Assembly (NCBI RefSeq): GCF_001612665.1 | Contig: NZ_BDAX01000010.1 | Coordinates: forward strand, 1-64,000 | From: Nocardia alba NBRC 108234 | GTDB taxonomy: Bacteria; Actinomycetota; Actinomycetes; Mycobacteriales; Mycobacteriaceae | DNA: 64,000 nucleotides | Direction: 5' to 3' | In this document: positions 1 to 10,760 of the stretch, one piece after another | Layout of the letters: each line of letters opens with the position of its first letter | How positions within the stretch are numbered: position 1 is the stretch's first letter | The notes under the pieces: generated by a model | The model's database searches: none | What the model saw: only the letters and a program-made list of their open reading frames with translations | Told to the model about the DNA's origin: nothing | Position numbers and translations under genes: made by a program

Positions 1-69
1 CTGGGACTACCAATCCCTGTTCATCCCTCAACTTCAAACCCCACCACCCCAAACCCCCCCCAAGAACCC

Positions 70-1266
<1,197 letters not shown>

Positions 1267-1369
1267 TCACGATTCCATATAGACAGCGCTGGTAGATAAC
1301 AACGTGAGGGGCCGAATGTGAGCCGACTCACGTTTAATGTCGAGCCCCCTGTCGAACAGACGAATCGGA

Positions 1370-2203
1370 CTACCGAATCCGATACAGCCTGCGCGCGTTG
1401 GCGGTGGTGATCTCGGCCAGCGTCCGCGGGTCCTGTTCCCTGGCTTCGGCGAGCGCGCGGACGGTGTAGGGCAGGCAGTACGACTCGTTCGGCGCACCGC
1501 GATACGGATGCGGCGTCAGATACGGAGCGTCGGTTTCCACCAGGATCTGATCGTCGGGCACCAACTTGGCGGCCTCCCGTAGTTCGTGCGCGTTCTTGAA
1601 ACTCACGGTGCCGGAGAAACTCAGCACGTATCCCTGCGCCACACACGCGTCGGCCATCGTGGCGTCCGAGGAGAAGCAGTGGAAGATCACCGTGTCCGGT
1701 GCGCCCTCGTCGAGCAGCACCGTCAGCAGGTCGTGGTCGGCTTCGCGGTTGTGGATCATCAGGGGTTTGCGCACGCGTTTGGCCAGGTCGATGTGCCAGC
1801 GGAAACCCTCGATCTGGGTTTCGATATCGGCGCAGCCGTCGAGCTTGCCCGGCCAGTAGTAGTCCAGGCCCGTCTCGCCGACCGCCACCACGCGCGGGTC
1901 GGCGGCGAGGTGCTCGAGTTCGGCCTTGGCCTTGTCGTCCAAGGCGTTGGCGCGGGTGGGATGCAACGCGACGGCGGCGTACACCCGCGGATCCCAGTGC
2001 GCCGCCTCGACGGCCCACTGCGCGGCGGCCAGATCGTCGGCGACAGTCACCACGTGCCCGACACCGGCCGAGGCCGCCCGGTCCACGATGGCCGTGGTCG
2101 ACGCGGCATCGGTCGCGCCACAGGCATCGAGGTGCGTATGCGCGTCGATCAGGGGCGCGAGCGGCGTCGGAACTGGCGGAGCCGGACGATTCGTGTTTGG
2201 CAC
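1370..2203 (-). CDS. tatD: TatD family metal-dependent hydrolase / DNase
   Basis: A 277-residue TIM-barrel metallohydrolase with 3'-5' exonuclease-type family members. Visible metal-ligand motifs are IDAHTHLD near the N-terminus, GETGLDYYW (Glu ligand), HNREADHD, FHCFS and the C-terminal ETDAPYL. The reading frame stays open far upstream across metG on the opposite strand, so the start had to be chosen. The GTG giving VPNTNRPAPP lies just before the conserved IDAHTHLD and yields a normal family length. metG starts divergently 21 bp away, so the two promoters must overlap or lie within the neighbouring coding sequence. The tatD-rpfB order is conserved in mycobacteria. Confidence 0.93.
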   Translation of the reverse strand: MPNTNRPAPPVPTPLAPLIDAHTHLDACGATDAASTTAIVDRAASAGVGHVVTVADDLAAAQWAVEAAHWDPRVYAAVALHPTRANALDDKAKAELEHLAADPRVVAVGETGLDYYWPGKLDGCADIETQIEGFRWHIDLAKRVRKPLMIHNREADHDLLTVLLDEGAPDTVIFHCFSSDATMADACVAQGYVLSFSGTVSFKNAHELREAAKLVPDDQILVETDAPYLTPHPYRGAPNESYCLPYTVRALAEAREQDPRTLAEITTANARRLYRIR

Positions 2204-2224
2204 CCGGATTAGAGTAGTGCCATC

Positions 2225-3793
2225 ATGAGCGCAACCGAAGGCGCCGAGGCGCCCGCCTTCTACGTCACAACGGCCATCGCGTACCCGAACGGTGCGCCGC
2301 ATATGGGCCACGCGTACGAGTACATCTCCACCGACGCGATCGCCCGCTTCAAGCGACTCGACGGTTACGACGTGTTCTTCATGACCGGCACCGACGAGCA
2401 CGGTCAGAAGATGCAGCAGACCGCGGTCACCGAGGGTATCCCGGTGCAGGAACTCGCGGCCCGCAACTCCGATGTGTTCGAGGCGATGGACAAGGCGCTC
2501 GACATCTCGTTCGACCGCTTCATCCGCACCACCGACGAGGACCACCAGGCCGCCTGTGTGGCCATCTGGGAGCGGATGCTCGCCAACGGCGATATCTACC
2601 TCGGTAACTACTCCGGCTGGTACTCGGTGCGCGACGAGGCCTTCTACAACGAGGACGAAACCACCCTCCTCGCCGACGGCACCCGCGAGTCCACCGAGAC
2701 CAACACCCCGGTCACCTGGACCGAGGAGTCGAATTACTTCTTCCGGCTCTCGCAGTACCAGGACAAGCTGCTGGCCCTCTACGACGAGCGCCCCGAGTTC
2801 ATCGCGCCCTCGACCCGGCGCAACGAGATCGTCAGCTACGTCAAGGCCGGGCTGAAGGATCTGTCGATCTCGCGCACCACCTTCGACTGGGGCGTTCCGG
2901 TCCCCGGCGAGCCCGACCACGTGATGTACGTGTGGGTGGACGCGCTCACCAATTACCTGACCGGCGTCGGCTTTCCGAACGCCGATTCGGCGGCGTTCGA
3001 GAAGTTCTGGCCGGCGAACCTGCACATCATCGGCAAGGACATCACCCGGTTCCACACGGTGTATTGGCCCGCGTTCCTGATGTCGGCCGGGATCGCGCTC
3101 CCCGACCGGGTTTTCGTGCACGGGTTCTTGTACAACAAGGGCGAGAAGATGTCGAAGTCGACGGGCAATGTCGTCGACCCGCTGGCGCTGGTGTCGACCT
3201 ACGGCCTCGACCAGGTGCGGTTCTTCCTGCTGCGCGAGATCTCCTACGGCCAGGACGGCAGCTACAGCAACGAGACCATCGCGGGCCGCATCAACGCCGA
3301 TCTGGCCAACGAGTTCGGCAACCTGGTCCAGCGCAGCCTCACCATGGTGAACAAGAACTGCGACGCCAAGTCCCCCACGCCCGGCGAATTCACCGACGAG
3401 GACCGCGCCCTGCTCGACCGGGCGAACGGGCTGTTGGCCAAGTGCCGCACCGAGTTCGACGCCCAGCAGATGCATCTCGCCCTGGAGGCCATCTGGCTCA
3501 CGCTCGGCGAGACGAACCGCTACTTCTCCGCCAATGCCCCGTGGGCGCTGCGTAAGTCGGGGACCGAAGAGGACCTGGCCCGCATGGCTACGGTCCTGTA
3601 CGTCACCCTCGAGGTAGTTCGCATCGTGGCCATCCTGGTCCAACCGGTGATGCCGGGGTCCGCGGCCAAGATCCTCGACCTGCTCGCCCAGGAAGGCCGC
3701 GCCTTCGCCGATATCGCCACCGCACTGGCTCCCGGCCTCGACCTGCCCGCGCCGGAACCGATCTTCCCGCGCTATATCGAGCCGAAGGAATAG
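2225..3793 (+). CDS. metG: Methionyl-tRNA synthetase
   Basis: A 522-residue class I aminoacyl-tRNA synthetase charging tRNA-Met in the cytoplasm. The HIGH-type signature appears as PHMGHAYEY (about residue 23) and the KMSKS loop as KMSKSTGNV (about residue 310). The region between [17 protein letters not shown] and the catalytic core lacks the paired CxxC zinc knuckles of the E. coli type, so this is the short zinc-free form seen in mycobacteria. There is no C-terminal EMAP-like tRNA-binding domain. It is divergent from tatD and ends in a strong bidirectional hairpin shared with the convergent gene on the other side. Confidence 0.97.
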   Translation: MSATEGAEAPAFYVTTAIAYPNGAPHMGHAYEYISTDAIARFKRLDGYDVFFMTGTDEHGQKMQQTAVTEGIPVQELAARNSDVFEAMDKALDISFDRFIRTTDEDHQAACVAIWERMLANGDIYLGNYSGWYSVRDEAFYNEDETTLLADGTRESTETNTPVTWTEESNYFFRLSQYQDKLLALYDERPEFIAPSTRRNEIVSYVKAGLKDLSISRTTFDWGVPVPGEPDHVMYVWVDALTNYLTGVGFPNADSAAFEKFWPANLHIIGKDITRFHTVYWPAFLMSAGIALPDRVFVHGFLYNKGEKMSKSTGNVVDPLALVSTYGLDQVRFFLLREISYGQDGSYSNETIAGRINADLANEFGNLVQRSLTMVNKNCDAKSPTPGEFTDEDRALLDRANGLLAKCRTEFDAQQMHLALEAIWLTLGETNRYFSANAPWALRKSGTEEDLARMATVLYVTLEVVRIVAILVQPVMPGSAAKILDLLAQEGRAFADIATALAPGLDLPAPEPIFPRYIEPKE

Positions 3794-3802
3794 TCGAACG
3801 AG

Positions 3803-3835
3803 CTGTGGCGCACGGCCTTTCGCCGTGCGCCACAG
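3803..3835. terminator. Bidirectional terminator hairpin after metG
   Basis: A perfect 14-bp stem (CTGTGGCGCACGGC with its complement) around a 5-nt loop lies 9 bp after the metG stop and 11 bp before the stop of the converging gene. It lacks a long T tract, as is usual in actinobacteria. Confidence 0.8.
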
Positions 3836-3845
3836 GCCACGGCCG

Positions 3846-4598
3846 CTACTTCCAGGCAGCCAGCAGTTCGGTTGCCGCGGCGCCCAGAGCGGCCTGCAGG
3901 AACGGGCCGAAGCTGATGCGGGCGACGCCGAGGTCGGCGAAGTAGTCCTTGGCCGGGCTACCCGGTTGGCCGATCGCGTTGATCGGCAACGGCAGGTCGG
4001 CGGCGAGTCGGCGCAGGTCGGCGTCGGCGTGCTTGCCCACCGGGTAGAGAACGTCGGCACCCGCTTCGGCGGCCAGGATCAGGCGGGCGATGGCGCGGTC
4101 GACGCGGTCGGCCTCGTCGCCGTCCTGGCGCAGGAACAGGTCGGTGCGCGCGTTGACCACGACGTGCACGCCCGCCGCGTCGGCGGCTTCGCGCAGGCCG
4201 CGGACCACATCGGCGTGTTCGGCGGGCGAACGAAGGCGCTTGCCCTCGCTGTGCACCGTGTCCTCGATATTGAGGCCGACAGCGCCCGCGGCGAGGAGAC
4301 CGTCGATCAGTTGCAGCGGTTCGAGGCCGTAGCCGGATTCGATGTCGACCGACACCGGGACCTCGACCGAGTCGGTGACCTGGGCGACGCGGGTGAGGAG
4401 TTCTTCGTAACTCATCCCCTCACCGTCGGCGCGCCCGATCGAGTCCGCGACCGGGTGACTGCCCATGGTCAGGGCCGAGAAACCAGCCGCCACAGCGACA
4501 TTCGCCGACCACGCGTCCCAGACGGTAGGTAGCACCACCGGGTTTCCCGGATGGTGCAGTTCGAGCAGAGTCTTCGCTTTGGCATCCAGTGAAGTCAT
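3846..4598 (-). CDS. Isocitrate lyase / PEP mutase family protein
   Basis: A 250-residue TIM-barrel enzyme of the isocitrate lyase/phosphoenolpyruvate mutase superfamily. Conserved stretches are PTVWDAWSANVAVAAGF near the N-terminus, VSVDIESGYG (acidic metal ligands), GLNIEDTVHSEGKRL and VVNARTDLFL. Members cleave or rearrange C-C or C-P bonds of small 2-oxo or hydroxy acids such as 2-methylisocitrate, oxaloacetate or phosphonopyruvate. The sequence does not tell me which substrate is used. I chose the ATG giving MTSLDAKAK, because ten upstream in-frame residues would only extend into the gap towards soxR. No phosphonate genes lie nearby, which argues against a PEP mutase role. Confidence 0.85.
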   Translation of the reverse strand: MTSLDAKAKTLLELHHPGNPVVLPTVWDAWSANVAVAAGFSALTMGSHPVADSIGRADGEGMSYEELLTRVAQVTDSVEVPVSVDIESGYGLEPLQLIDGLLAAGAVGLNIEDTVHSEGKRLRSPAEHADVVRGLREAADAAGVHVVVNARTDLFLRQDGDEADRVDRAIARLILAAEAGADVLYPVGKHADADLRRLAADLPLPINAIGQPGSPAKDYFADLGVARISFGPFLQAALGAAATELLAAWK

Positions 4599-4631
4599 AC
4601 CCGCGATGATGCCCGAGGCGGCCGACAAGAG

Positions 4632-5117
4632 CTACACGCAGCCGGATTTCGGCGGGCAGTTCACCTGAACATCGAGCACGCGCGCACCGGGACCCTCCGC
4701 ACCGAGACGATCGTGTTCGTTGACGAGTTTGCACGAGCCGAGCGAGAGGCAACCGCAGCCGATACAGCCGGTCAGGTTGTCGCGCAGGCGCACGAGCTGG
4801 GAGATGCGATCGTCGAGATCCTCGCGCCACGTGGTCGACAGGTTCTCCCAATCGCGCCGGGTCGGGGTACGCCCCTCCGGCAGTCGGTCCAAGGCCGCGC
4901 GGATCTCGCTGAGTGGAATACCGACCCGCTGTGAGATTCGAATGAAGGCGACCCGGCGCAGGGTCTCGCGAGAGTATCGACGTTGATTACCACTGGTCCG
5001 ACGGCTCGATATGAGACCTTCGCGTTCGTAGAAGTGCAACGCGGACACTGCAACTCCACTACGATCGGATAGCTGCCCGGGGGTCAGCTCCTTCGTTTGC
5101 CAATCGGCCATCGTCAT
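4632..5117 (-). CDS. soxR: Redox-sensitive transcriptional activator SoxR (MerR family)
   Basis: A 161-residue MerR-type regulator. The N-terminal winged helix-turn-helix contains [16 protein letters not shown] and [18 protein letters not shown], followed by a dimerisation helix. Near the C-terminus [12 protein letters not shown] gives the CX2CXCX5C ligand set for the [2Fe-2S] cluster that senses redox-cycling compounds. In actinobacteria SoxR usually controls oxidoreductases and exporters rather than soxS. No obvious target is adjacent; the divergent neighbour is arcA. An imperfect palindrome sits about 20 bp upstream of the start and could be an autoregulatory operator. The first ATG was used; a second in-frame ATG lies two codons later. 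Confidence 0.95.
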   Translation of the reverse strand: MTMADWQTKELTPGQLSDRSGVAVSALHFYEREGLISSRRTSGNQRRYSRETLRRVAFIRISQRVGIPLSEIRAALDRLPEGRTPTRRDWENLSTTWREDLDDRISQLVRLRDNLTGCIGCGCLSLGSCKLVNEHDRLGAEGPGARVLDVQVNCPPKSGCV

Positions 5118-5137
5118 CTATAGCTCCTCCCACTACC

Positions 5138-5157
5138 ACCTAAACAATACTTCAGGT
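5138..5157. promoter_or_regulatory. Candidate SoxR operator (imperfect dyad)
   Basis: ACCTAAACAATACTTCAGGT lies in the soxR-arcA gap. Its outer ACCT/AGGT arms pair, and an overlapping perfect dyad AATAC-N5-GTATT runs to 5160. MerR-family regulators bind dyads of about this length between promoter elements. The assignment rests only on position and symmetry. Confidence 0.4.
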
Positions 5158-5280
5158 ATTCGTGTCGTGTACGAAAAATCGGTGGAACGCGCGCACGAGC
5201 GGCCGACACCGACGAGCAGCGCGGCCGACCCCAGCGCGTTGCGGCTCGCAGACACGCGGTCCTCGCATTACGGTTTGCAG

Positions 5281-6522
5281 ATGGGAACCGCCCCCGACTC
5301 GCGCCTGACCGTCACCTCCGAGGTCGGTCGGCTACGGACGGTGCTGCTGCACCGCCCCGGGCCCGAACTACGTCGACTCACCCCGAGCAACAACGACCAA
5401 CTGCTTTTCGACGGCATCCCCTGGGTCGAGCGCGCGCAAGCCGAACACGACGCCTTCGCCACCGTACTGCGCGACCGCGGCGTAGAGGTGCTGTTGCTGG
5501 CCGAGTTGCTGACCGAAACCCTCAGTGCCAGTGGAGCAGCCAGGATCCAGGGCATCTCGGCGGCGGTCGACGCCCGCAGGCTCGGTCACGGCCTGGCCGA
5601 CCAGCTCGCCGCCGAACTGCGCAAATTCGATCCCCCCGCGCTCGCCGACATCCTGATGGCCGGGATGACCTTCGACGAGTTGCCGTTCGGCCCAGACGCC
5701 ACCTCGCTGGTGCGGCGCATGCACCACGGCGGCGATTTCGTCGTCGATCCGCTGCCGAACCTGCTGTTCACCCGCGATTCCTCGTTCTGGGTCGGCCCGA
5801 AGGTCGCGATCACCTCGCTGGCATTGCCCGCCCGCAGCCGGGAGACCTCCATCACCGATCTCGTCTACGCGTTCCACCCGCGCTTCCTCGGCGTGCGCCG
5901 GGCCTACGAGTCACACACCGCGCCGATCGAGGGCGGTGATGTGCTGCTGCTCGCCAAAGGTGTCGTGGCCGTGGGTGTCGGCGAACGGACGACGCCCGCG
6001 GGCGCGGAAGCGTTGGCGCGCAGCCTGTTCGACGACGATCTCGCGCACACCGTGCTGGTGGTGCCGATCGCGCAGAACCGGGCCACCATGCATCTGGACA
6101 CCGTCTGCACGATGGTCGACACCGACGCGGTGGTGATGTACCCCGGCGTTCGGAAATCATTGGAGGCGTTCACGATCCGCCGCGAAGACGGCTTCTCCGG
6201 CCGCGGCGACCTGGAGCGCATCAGCATCGCCGGACCCGAACCGTTCCTGCCCGCCGCCGCGGCGGCGATGGGCATCCCGACGCTGCGCGTGATCGACACC
6301 GGCCGCGAGGGCCCCGACGCCGAACGCGAACAGTGGGACGACGGCAACAACACCCTCGCCCTCGCGCCCGGCGTGGTCGTGGCCTACGAACGCAACGAGA
6401 TGACCAACTCGCGCCTGGCCGAGGCGGGTATCGAGGTGGTTACCATCAGCGGCTCGGAGCTGGGCTCCGGTCGCGGCGGTCCCCGCTGTATGTCCTGTCC
6501 GCTGTCCCGAGACGAGGTGTGA
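5281..6522 (+). CDS. arcA: Arginine deiminase
   Basis: A 413-residue cytoplasmic enzyme hydrolysing L-arginine to citrulline and ammonia, the first step of arginine catabolism. Family hallmarks are [19 protein letters not shown] at the N-terminus, [32 protein letters not shown] with the active-site His, and C-terminal [15 protein letters not shown] with the nucleophilic Cys. The frame is open for 38 codons upstream, but those residues are unlike other deiminases and the conserved start is at this ATG. No carbamate kinase, ornithine transcarbamylase or antiporter gene is adjacent, so it is not a full ADI operon. Its position beside a protein mannosyltransferase gene matches mycobacteria (Rv1001-Rv1002c, from memory). 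Its stop overlaps the start of a GntR-type gene. Confidence 0.95.
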   Translation: MGTAPDSRLTVTSEVGRLRTVLLHRPGPELRRLTPSNNDQLLFDGIPWVERAQAEHDAFATVLRDRGVEVLLLAELLTETLSASGAARIQGISAAVDARRLGHGLADQLAAELRKFDPPALADILMAGMTFDELPFGPDATSLVRRMHHGGDFVVDPLPNLLFTRDSSFWVGPKVAITSLALPARSRETSITDLVYAFHPRFLGVRRAYESHTAPIEGGDVLLLAKGVVAVGVGERTTPAGAEALARSLFDDDLAHTVLVVPIAQNRATMHLDTVCTMVDTDAVVMYPGVRKSLEAFTIRREDGFSGRGDLERISIAGPEPFLPAAAAAMGIPTLRVIDTGREGPDAEREQWDDGNNTLALAPGVVVAYERNEMTNSRLAEAGIEVVTISGSELGSGRGGPRCMSCPLSRDEV

Positions 6523-6884
6523 GCATCGTGTTCCACGTCGAGCTGTCCGCCGATTCCACCCAGCCGCCCTACGAGCAGCTGCGTATGGCCGTGATCGAAC
6601 AGGTCCGCGCGGGCACGCTCACGGCGGGCACCAAGATCCCCACGGTCCGCGCGCTGGCCGCCGAACTCGGCATCGCCCCCAACACCGTCGCCCGCGCCTA
6701 TCGTGAACTGGAAGCCGACGGCGTGCTCGAAACCCGTGGCCGCCAAGGCTCTTTCATCGCGTCCTCGGGCGACCCCACCCGCGACATCGCCGGCCGCGCC
6801 GCCGTCGACTACGTGACAACGATCCGACGACTCGGCCTCGACGACGCCGACGCGATCGCATTCGTCCACCGCGCCATGGACTGA
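6519..6884 (+). CDS. GntR-family one-domain regulator (YtrA-like)
   Basis: About 120 residues. It is a winged helix-turn-helix with [39 protein letters not shown] and RGRQGSFI. After the DNA-binding domain only a short helical tail remains, so there is no FadR or UTRA effector domain; this matches the YtrA subgroup. Two starts are possible: a GTG overlapping the arcA stop (used here) or the GTG at 6528 giving [10 protein letters not shown]. Either way translation is coupled to arcA, so the regulator may act on the arcA unit or on a transporter elsewhere. It ends 10 bp from the end of the converging mannosyltransferase gene. Confidence 0.85.
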   Translation: MSIVFHVELSADSTQPPYEQLRMAVIEQVRAGTLTAGTKIPTVRALAAELGIAPNTVARAYRELEADGVLETRGRQGSFIASSGDPTRDIAGRAAVDYVTTIRRLGLDDADAIAFVHRAMD

Positions 6885-6894
6885 CTACTCCGCG

Positions 6895-8490
6895 CTACCG
6901 CCAGCTGGGCAGCCAGAGATGGTCCTGCCAGTTCTGCGGCGTGATCGCCTGACCTGTGAGGATCGGCCACAGCCAGACGAAGTTCGCGATCACCACGCCG
7001 AGATAGATGCTCACGATCAACAAACCGAGCGCGTATCGCTCGTTCACCGGGGCGGGCAGATAGGTGCCCGTCGGACTTCGCGGTATGCCTGCGGGTCTCG
7101 CCGATCCGAGGATGTCGCCCAGCGCCAGCGCCATCCCCATCGCCAGGAACGGGGCGAGCACCACCGCGTAAAAGAAGTACATCTGCCGGTCCAGCGTCAG
7201 GAACCACGGCAGTAGCCCGGCGCCGTACCCCACCAGGACCGCCGCGTAGCGCCAGTCGCGGCGCACCACCGAACGCCACACCATCCAGCCGATCAGCGGC
7301 AACGCCAGCCACCACAGTGCGGGCGTGCCGACGGCCATCACGGCCTTGACGCACTGCGCTTCGCCGCAACCGGTGACGGTGCCGTCGGCGTAGTAGTAGA
7401 GCATCGGGCGCAAACCCATCGGCCAGGTCCACGGCTTGGATTCCCAGGGATGGTGGTTGCCCGCCGAATTGGTGAGCCCGGAATGGAAATCGAGGGTCTC
7501 GCCCTGGTAGTACCAGAGCGAGCGCAGCGCGTCGGGCAGGAAGGAGAACGGGCCACCGCTGCCGACCTGATTGCCCACCGCGTACCGGAACACCCCGTTC
7601 TCGCTGGCGAACCACGCCCAGTACGAGGACAGATACACGACCAGCGGAATCACCACCAGCGCGTACAGCGCGGGGCCCGCATCACGCACTAGCGCGCCCA
7701 GCCACGGCTTGCGCACCCCGTACGCACGGCGCGCGCTCACGTCGAAGGCCACGCTGAGCAGGCCGAAGAACATGATGTAGTAGACGCCGGACCACTTGGT
7801 GCCGCACGCCAGCCCGAGCAGCACGCCCGCGCCGAACCGCCACCAGCGCACGCCGAGCCGCGGACCCAGGACCGAGACACCGACCCGTCCGGCCAGATCC
7901 GCGCGAGCCATGCGCTCGCGCACGTCGTCGCGGTCGACTATCAGACAGCCGAACGCCGCGGTCACCAGCAACGACATGAAGATGTCGAGCATGCCGATCC
8001 GCGAGGAGACGAAGGTCAGGCTCTCGGCGATGAGCAGCACCCCAGCGAACGCGCCGATCAGCGTCGAGCGGGCCATCCGGCGCACGATCCGCACCACGAG
8101 CAGCACCAGGATCGTGCCCGCCAGCGCCGCGGTGCCACGCCAGCCCCACGCGTTGTAGCCGAAGATCGCCTCGCTGATGGCGATGAACTGTTTACCGACC
8201 GGTGGGTGCACGACCAGGCCGTAGGCGGGGTTGTCCTCCACCCCGCCGCCGGTGACCATCTGCCAGGCCTGTGGCGCGTAATGCTTCTCGTCGAAGACGG
8301 GAGTGCGCGCGTCGGTCGGGTAATTCAGGTTCACGAACCTGGTCAGCGCGGCGATGACGGTGAGCACCCCGGTGACCAGCCAGCCGCGCGCGGTGTCGAG
8401 CGGGCCGAAATCCGGGGCCGGCCGCAGCGGCGCGGGACCGACCGCCGCCGACGCGGGGCGCGACGGGGGCATCACGCGCTCATCGGTCAC
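6895..8490 (-). CDS. pmt: Protein O-mannosyltransferase (PMT family)
   Basis: A polytopic GT-C enzyme of about 531 residues that transfers mannose from polyprenyl-phosphate-mannose to secreted proteins on the outer face of the membrane. The first extracytoplasmic loop carries the acidic catalytic motif in VFDEKHYAPQAWQM. About ten hydrophobic segments follow, together with the family patch HPWESKPWTWPMGLRP and YYYADG, and a C-terminal half without MIR domains. The GTG giving VTDERVMPP is my preferred start; the frame stays open a further 25 codons upstream to 8565. rsmI begins divergently about 220 bp away, as in mycobacteria (Rv1002c-Rv1003). Confidence 0.92.
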   Translation of the reverse strand: MTDERVMPPSRPASAAVGPAPLRPAPDFGPLDTARGWLVTGVLTVIAALTRFVNLNYPTDARTPVFDEKHYAPQAWQMVTGGGVEDNPAYGLVVHPPVGKQFIAISEAIFGYNAWGWRGTAALAGTILVLLVVRIVRRMARSTLIGAFAGVLLIAESLTFVSSRIGMLDIFMSLLVTAAFGCLIVDRDDVRERMARADLAGRVGVSVLGPRLGVRWWRFGAGVLLGLACGTKWSGVYYIMFFGLLSVAFDVSARRAYGVRKPWLGALVRDAGPALYALVVIPLVVYLSSYWAWFASENGVFRYAVGNQVGSGGPFSFLPDALRSLWYYQGETLDFHSGLTNSAGNHHPWESKPWTWPMGLRPMLYYYADGTVTGCGEAQCVKAVMAVGTPALWWLALPLIGWMVWRSVVRRDWRYAAVLVGYGAGLLPWFLTLDRQMYFFYAVVLAPFLAMGMALALGDILGSARPAGIPRSPTGTYLPAPVNERYALGLLIVSIYLGVVIANFVWLWPILTGQAITPQNWQDHLWLPSWR

Positions 8491-8707
8491 CGGGATCACG
8501 CCCCGATCGTAGGCGGTACCGCCCACGAAGTCCGACCCGACACTTGTGCCCCCTCGTTTCCCCACCTACGCGCCCTCGGGCGTGGCTCCCCCGCCTGACA
8601 GAATGACCGGGCGCCATCTACTCACGCGGCTCGCGGGCGCCCGGCCGCATCGCTGCCCGCACTCGATCGCCCGCGGGGAGAACTTACCGGAGAGGTCGGA
8701 CAACACA

Positions 8708-9535
8708 GTGTTGGTCTTAGCGGCAACCCCCATGGGCGACATCGGCGACGCGTCGCAGCGACTGCGCGACGCGCTCGGTTCGGCCGACGTGGTAGCCGCC
8801 GAGGACACCCGCCGCACGAGATCGCTCGCGAAGGCGCTCGGTGTCGAGATCACCGGCCGCGTCGTGAGTTTCTACGACCATGTGGAAACCGCGCGCATCC
8901 CCGCCCTGCTCGACGACATCGCGAGCGGCCTGACGGTCCTGCTGGTCACCGACGCGGGCATGCCGTCGGTGAGCGATCCCGGCTATCGGCTGGTCGCCGC
9001 CGCCGTCGAACGCGACCTCCCGGTTACCTGCCTGCCCGGCCCCTCGGCGGTCACCACCGCGCTGGCCCTGTCCGGCCTCCCGGTGGAACGCTTCTGTTTC
9101 GACGGCTTCGCTCCGCGCAAGGGTGGTCAGCGCCGAGAGTGGTTGCGCACCTTGACCTCCGAGCAGCGCGCGGTCGTCTTCTTCGAGGCGCCCCACCGGC
9201 TGGCCGACTGCATGGCCGACGCGGTCGCGGTGCTCGGGCCCGACCGTCGCGCCGCCATCTGCCGCGAGCTCACCAAGACCTACGAGGAAGTCGTGCGCGG
9301 CACTCTCGGCGAACTGGCCGCCTGGTCCGTCAAGGGCGCGCGTGGCGAGATCACCGTGGTTCTCGAAGGCTCCCAACCGGTGTCGGCCGAGCCCGCCGAA
9401 TTGGTCGACGAGGTGGAGACATTGGTGGCGGGCGGCATGCGGCTCAAGGACGCCTGCGCCGAGGTTTCGGCGGGCCGGGGCGCGTCCCGCCGCGAGCTCT
9501 ACGACGCCGTGCTCGCGGCTCGCTCACAGAGCTGA
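8708..9535 (+). CDS. rsmI: 16S rRNA (cytidine-1402 2'-O) methyltransferase RsmI
   Basis: A 275-residue SAM-dependent methyltransferase of the tetrapyrrole-methylase fold acting on C1402 in the ribosomal decoding centre. The N-terminus reads LVLAATPMGDIGDASQRL, followed by AAEDTRRTRSLAKALG, VTDAGMPSVSDPGYRLV, LPGPSAVTTALALSGLP and FFEAPHRL, all typical of RsmI. The frame is open upstream, but the GTG before LVLAATP gives the usual length and sits about 11 nt after a GGAGAGG ribosome-binding site. It converges on the glycosyltransferase gene with an 18-bp gap and no clear hairpin. Confidence 0.95.
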   Translation: MLVLAATPMGDIGDASQRLRDALGSADVVAAEDTRRTRSLAKALGVEITGRVVSFYDHVETARIPALLDDIASGLTVLLVTDAGMPSVSDPGYRLVAAAVERDLPVTCLPGPSAVTTALALSGLPVERFCFDGFAPRKGGQRREWLRTLTSEQRAVVFFEAPHRLADCMADAVAVLGPDRRAAICRELTKTYEEVVRGTLGELAAWSVKGARGEITVVLEGSQPVSAEPAELVDEVETLVAGGMRLKDACAEVSAGRGASRRELYDAVLAARSQS

Positions 9536-9553
9536 GCCCGATCGCGGGCCGGA

Positions 9554-10681
9554 TCAGCGACCGAGCACCGCGAGCATCCCCGCGACCGCGCGCGGCCAGC
9601 CGAATTGTTCGGCGCGTGAACGGGCGGCCAGCCGGCGCCCCGAGGTCGGCATCGCCAGTACGTCGGTGACGGCTCGCGCGAACGCGCGGGGGCGATCGGC
9701 GGCGATGGCCCCGCATTCGGCGGTGACGATATCGGCGAGGGCGGAGGAGCGGCTGGCCACGACCGGAGTGCCCGCGGCCAAGGCCTCGAGGGCAGCGAGA
9801 CCGAAGGTCTCGTGCGGACCGGGCGCCAGTGAGACATCGGCGGTGGCAAGGAGTTTCGCCACCATCGCGCGGTCGTTGATGAAGCCGGTGAAATGGACCG
9901 CCGGTTCGCCACCGGGCAGCGCGGGCATGGCGCGGGCGCGGCGTTCCAGCGACTCGCGGCGCGGTCCGTCGCCCGCGACGACCAGCCGGGCCGGGACCCC
10001 GGCGCGATGCAGGGCGCCGACCGCCTCGATACTGCGGTCGACGCGCTTCTCCACCGACAGCCGCCCGCAGTGCACCAGCAGCGGATGCCCGGCCACACCG
10101 AGATCGGCGCGCAGGCCGCTGTCGCGACGGCGTGGGCTGAACAGATCGAGGTCGACCCCCAGCGGTACCAGTTCCACGTTCGGCGCGCCGATCCGCAGGA
10201 ATTCCTCGCGCGCGAACGCGGTGGTGCACACGACCATGTCGTAATCGGCGGCGGTGCGCCGGTTGGCCACGTCGGCGCAGCGCCGCGCGACGGGTCCCGG
10301 CAGGAACTGACCGAGCAGCCGGTCGAGGCGCTCGTGCGAGATCATCACGCTCGCCACCCCGCGCCGCCCCGCCCACCGGCCGAAACCGCGCAGCGTGAGC
10401 CGGTCCGACACCTCGAGCACATCCGGCGACAACCCGGACAGTACATCGGCCACCCGCCGCGGATCAGCCGCGCGATAACCACCGGTCCAGGGAATTCCCA
10501 ACGCGGGCAAAGTGATTCGCAGCGCACCCGTGGGGAGAACCTCCTCGGAGCGCCGCGCCCCCGGCACGATCAGCACCACTTCGTGCCCGGCCGCCACATA
10601 GCCCTCACCGAGGTGGTGCAGGGCGGTGCGCAACCCACCCGATCGCGGGCCGTAGAAATTGGCGAGCTGCACAATGCGCAC
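9554..10681 (-). CDS. pimC: GT4 mannosyltransferase, PimC-like
   Basis: A 375-residue GT-B glycosyltransferase of family 4. The N-terminal MRIVQLANFYGPRSGGLRTA is close to the PimC sequence I recall from M. tuberculosis CDC1551, which adds the third mannose to phosphatidylinositol dimannoside using GDP-mannose. The C-terminal half shows LLVHCGRLSVEKRVDRSIEA and the EX7E donor-binding motif in PGPHETFGLAALEALAAG. There is no signal or membrane segment; it would act at the cytoplasmic face of the membrane. It is the last gene of a minus-strand run, 79 bp after the GAF-like gene. The exact acceptor (PIM or another glycolipid) is an inference from similarity. Confidence 0.75.
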   Translation of the reverse strand: MRIVQLANFYGPRSGGLRTALHHLGEGYVAAGHEVVLIVPGARRSEEVLPTGALRITLPALGIPWTGGYRAADPRRVADVLSGLSPDVLEVSDRLTLRGFGRWAGRRGVASVMISHERLDRLLGQFLPGPVARRCADVANRRTAADYDMVVCTTAFAREEFLRIGAPNVELVPLGVDLDLFSPRRRDSGLRADLGVAGHPLLVHCGRLSVEKRVDRSIEAVGALHRAGVPARLVVAGDGPRRESLERRARAMPALPGGEPAVHFTGFINDRAMVAKLLATADVSLAPGPHETFGLAALEALAAGTPVVASRSSALADIVTAECGAIAADRPRAFARAVTDVLAMPTSGRRLAARSRAEQFGWPRAVAGMLAVLGR

Positions 10682-10760
10682 ACGCCGATCGTCGCGCCGC
10701 GCGGGTTACCCACGGGTCCCGCCCGAGGAACAGCAGGTGAACAGCATCGAAAGATGCGGC

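Noticed and set aside
1..69. Further gene at the left edge
   Set aside because: Only C-rich sequence follows the rpfB stop; too short to judge.
1370..4060. Minus-strand frame of 896 codons spanning tatD and the complement of metG
   Set aside because: Only the last 277 residues resemble a protein family; the rest is antisense to metG. GC-rich DNA keeps such frames open.
3846..4598. Phosphonate biosynthesis (PEP mutase) role
   Set aside because: No phosphonopyruvate decarboxylase or aminotransferase gene nearby; left as a family-level call.
5167..5280. Extra 38 codons at the 5' end of arcA
   Set aside because: Residues do not resemble arginine deiminases, which begin at the [12 protein letters not shown] region soon after the chosen ATG.
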